From Phoronis australis (taxonomy: Eukaryota; Phoronida; Phoronidae), in the NCBI GenBank assembly GCA_002633005.1, contig NMRA01000015.1, forward strand, positions 258,054 through 322,053: 64,000 nt of DNA, in the 5' to 3' direction. The notes beneath the pieces were generated by a model that saw nothing but the letters and a program-made list of their open reading frames with translations, was not told the origin of the DNA and ran no database searches. Positions 61,368 through 64,000 of the stretch are shown piece by piece (the stretch's first letter is position 1; the number at the start of each line of letters is the position of its first letter). Made by a program: the position numbers and the translations under genes.

Positions 61368-63649
61368 CTGAAACCAAATAAAAGCAGTTAAACAATGCAC
61401 AGCAGAATATGTTAGAGATTGTGAGCACCTGTAGACAGAAATTATGTCCTTTAAAGGCATAGACCAATAAATTTATTTCCAAGGTTTGAGTTATGCACAT
61501 TGCCATATCAGCATATTGACTATTAAAATGAGTTTAAAACAAAATAATCTATAGTCTATCATATAGCGTGCTAATATCAACATAAATCACATAATCACAT
61601 TGTGTATAACCAATTAAGCACCTGCTCAATACCTCTCTAGAAGACACCGCTCCAACAGCGCTGCGTTCTGTAGACCCGACATTTACAAAAAAGCTAGTTT
61701 GATCACGTGCTTCACTTGTAATCCATGGCAATATCTCACAAAGTTCTCGCTTAGTTTCTTATGTCATCATAACACACCGCTTAGAGACAATATAATAGGA
61801 AAAAATAAATCTAACACGGGGATATTGTGGACCATGTAATACTACTGTAGAGAGGGAAGTGTTGTTAGTCACTTTCTAGAACAAATGCGAGATTCAGAAA
61901 CTATGTTACGTACAAGACAGGTACAAGTTTGGTCTAATTAGTTAGTAAAGTTTTAGCAGACTGGCAGCAGACAACACAGCCGACTGCAGAGCCTACTTTA
62001 ACACAGGCTCTTGAATAGTTGCTATAAAAATACAAATCCAGTGATTCTCTTTTGATTTTCGTCAGTTTGACTACAATAATGAAATAATTCTTCATTGTAA
62101 GCAAAAGAACTATGGGATTTTGAAGGAGCTTTAAAAGGGAACTGTAGAAAATATGATGCAGCAGTTAACCGGTTCTAACATACAAATAAAACTCATATTT
62201 ACCCAAGATGTGTGCCAAACAATACCTGATTCATATTTATTGTCAAAAGACTGAAATCCTGACAGCAATCACTGATTGGCTGATATGTCAGTGACGTGGC
62301 TGGTCAGACCTCGGCTGCTTATCACATATCGCCGTGCCATATTGTGATGAGTTTACATCGTATTTTATCATTGTATCAGCCGGTATTTTTAAGTGTTTGC
62401 CACAGTGCTGTAAAAGGTTCGCTATGCCTTTCTGTATGGCTCCTGGTTGTTCGAACTCTTTGAAAAACATGTCTTCTAAGGGGATGGACGTCGCATACCA
62501 CTGGCTGCCCTAGCCTTGGCTCAAAGCTATATACTAAATATACAGATTTGCGCCAATGTGGGTAAAAAATGGACAAACAAAATACGACTCAAAATTAGTG
62601 TCATTAAAACTACTCTCCTCTTTGAGTAAACTAACTTATTTACTGGTGTTGGAAACATTAGCGTTCTGTTGTTAATCGGCTGTTGCTAAAATTGCGATGC
62701 GTTTTCTTGGGTTGGCCTTTGGGGATTACGTCACCTGACCATGACCAGTTTCTTTTCTCCTCGATTCTTTTATGAACTGCTCTCTGTTACCGTTACAAGT
62801 TTTTAGTATTACAATACCAGCAAACCAATTTTTTAAACAAACCTTGCTGCTGCGAAGCTGTCATCTCCGGAAAGACGTGGCGCGTGCCACCGTGTCACGA
62901 GCGTGCTGTTTTTGAAAATGAACAACAGACTTTTCTTTGTTACAAAAGGCGGCAAATTATGCTAGAAAATGACATTTATTTGATTGTTTTCCACTTAAAC
63001 GGCAGCAACAAACCAGGTTGATTACCAGATTTTGCATGCACTCCCACCAGACGTTAGCTTTACATGTTGATGTAAGTTTCACGACCAGGTGACGAGCATA
63101 GCTACCTGGGTAGTCAACGGGCTGTGTGAAATTTCGGGGTCTAACGGAGCTTAACACACAGTGGTGCAATAGTCTTCGGTAACTAACCAACCCTTAGAAA
63201 GTTTACAGAGCTGAGTATTCAGGGCTGGCAGCTAGCAGGCTGACTAGAGTCTGCACTGTCCACAGACACACCAGTGTAAATTGTTGATACAGGCTGGCTG
63301 CACTGACATATTTTCATCTGACGATGACTGGGCATCACTTTGTATTGCCTTGGCTCAAACAGGTATCCCTGGTGACCTGACATTTCTCACTAAAATTTCT
63401 TATTCTGACAATTTGAAAAATGCCACTTGACTGCACGCTAAAATAGGACATTGACTTGGCCCCACCAAACATGTCACGAGAAGCACCACTTCAAGCGAGT
63501 GATTTGTTTTGAGTTTCGTTAGGAAAAATGTATGTTTATTTTTTCAGTTGAATTATTTGTCAAATTAATCAATAACTCATAGAAAACTATGCAAAAATTT
63601 CTTCAGAATAAAATACAGTTCCCTTTTAAAAAATTTGTGTTTGTGGCAA
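61368..63649. other. Probable intron of the DUF1647-like gene, nothing recognised
   Basis: No further exon that fits the family is seen on the minus strand to the right edge. Confidence 0.4.
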
Positions 63650-63885
63650 TCACACGTGCACGGTCAATTTTGCACCAGGCACACGTGCACTCTCAACTTT
63701 GCGCCAGGCACACGTGCACTATCAATTTTGCGCCACTGGTACACGCGCACTATCAACTTTGCGGCAGACACACGTGCACTATCAACTTTGCGCCAGGCAC
63801 ACGTGCACTCTCAACTTTGCACCAGGCACACGTGCACTCTCAACATTGCACCAGTTACATGTGCCCTCTCAACTTTGCGCCAGTC
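63650..63885 (+). repeat. 29-bp tandem repeat carrying CACGTG E-boxes
   Basis: Eight units of GCACACGTGCACTCTCAACT then TTGCGCCAG. Six of the eight keep a perfect CACGTG (first at 63653-63658); two are mutated (ACACGCGC, ACATGTGC). Long frames through the array shift with each 29-base unit and are not genes. Confidence 0.92.
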
Positions 63886-64000
63886 CCCATAAAATCACAC
63901 CATTAACATTTGAATCCCGAAAGAAACATCAACGATTTTTAGTTACATAATTAAGGGAGTGCTAGATGACTTGACTGTAATAAATGATAGCACATATACC

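Noticed and set aside
63589-63950. Overlapping frames rich in ARHTCT and HVHSQL
   Set aside because: A 29-bp array that shifts frame each unit; not protein coding.

Overview
This is animal genomic DNA. Genes are split by GT-AG introns, intergenic space is AT-rich, tandem and dispersed repeats are abundant, and the protein families are typical of metazoans. The gene set (mind bomb 2, SWI5, beta-tubulin, an unplaced rhodopsin-class GPCR, a DUF1647-type protein), the transposon types and apparent allelic duplication at several percent divergence suggest an invertebrate deuterostome. A lancelet-like genome is my best guess, but this is inference and not proven from the sequence.

Layout. 1-9 kb: mostly non-coding, with a MITE-like element, an element with inverted ends rich in TACTCGA (2.4-3.8 kb), and two single-N joins (3836 and 7682). 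Both joins sit at duplicated sequence and look like assembly seams. 9.1-10.1 kb (+): an intronless class A GPCR; its last exon segment and 3' flank are duplicated at 3.8-5.4 kb. 12.2-31.9 kb (-): seven coding exons of a mind bomb 2 (MIB2) E3 ligase, covering MIB/HERC2, ZZ, MIB/HERC2 and the two MIB repeats. The ankyrin and RING part is not visible and must lie beyond the left edge or be lost at a seam. Its introns carry minisatellites (27, 30, 41, 44 and 61 bp units), a TTAA-flanked Kolobok-like transposon with a decayed THAP domain, and a repeat family studded with sites matching the CTCF core consensus.

32-40 kb: non-coding, with two tRNA-derived SINE-like copies, an unusual array of a conserved GGGGTACGTACACTAC motif including 344-bp tandem units, and a foldback element with arms of about 290 bp. 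40.6-43.8 kb (-): a complete tiny SWI5 recombination-factor gene (81 aa from three short coding exons), flanked by two inverted copies of a 540-bp element. 46.8-54.3 kb (+): a complete beta-tubulin gene (three exons, 445 aa) whose 5.9-kb second intron holds a nested transposon. A CRE and an inverted CCAAT box lie between the tubulin gene and a possible divergent SWI5 5' exon. 55.7-58.1 kb: more of the CTCF-motif repeat. 59.5 kb: a 28-bp minisatellite. 60.7-61.4 kb (-): the last exon of a DUF1647-like protein. 63.65-63.89 kb: a 29-bp array carrying six CACGTG E-boxes.

The genes do not form a pathway. MIB2 promotes Notch ligand endocytosis, SWI5 supports RAD51 recombination, and tubulin is cytoskeletal. 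The most interesting signals are in the non-coding part: the directional CTCF-consensus repeat, the Kolobok/THAP element, the GTACGTAC array, and the inverted repeats around SWI5.
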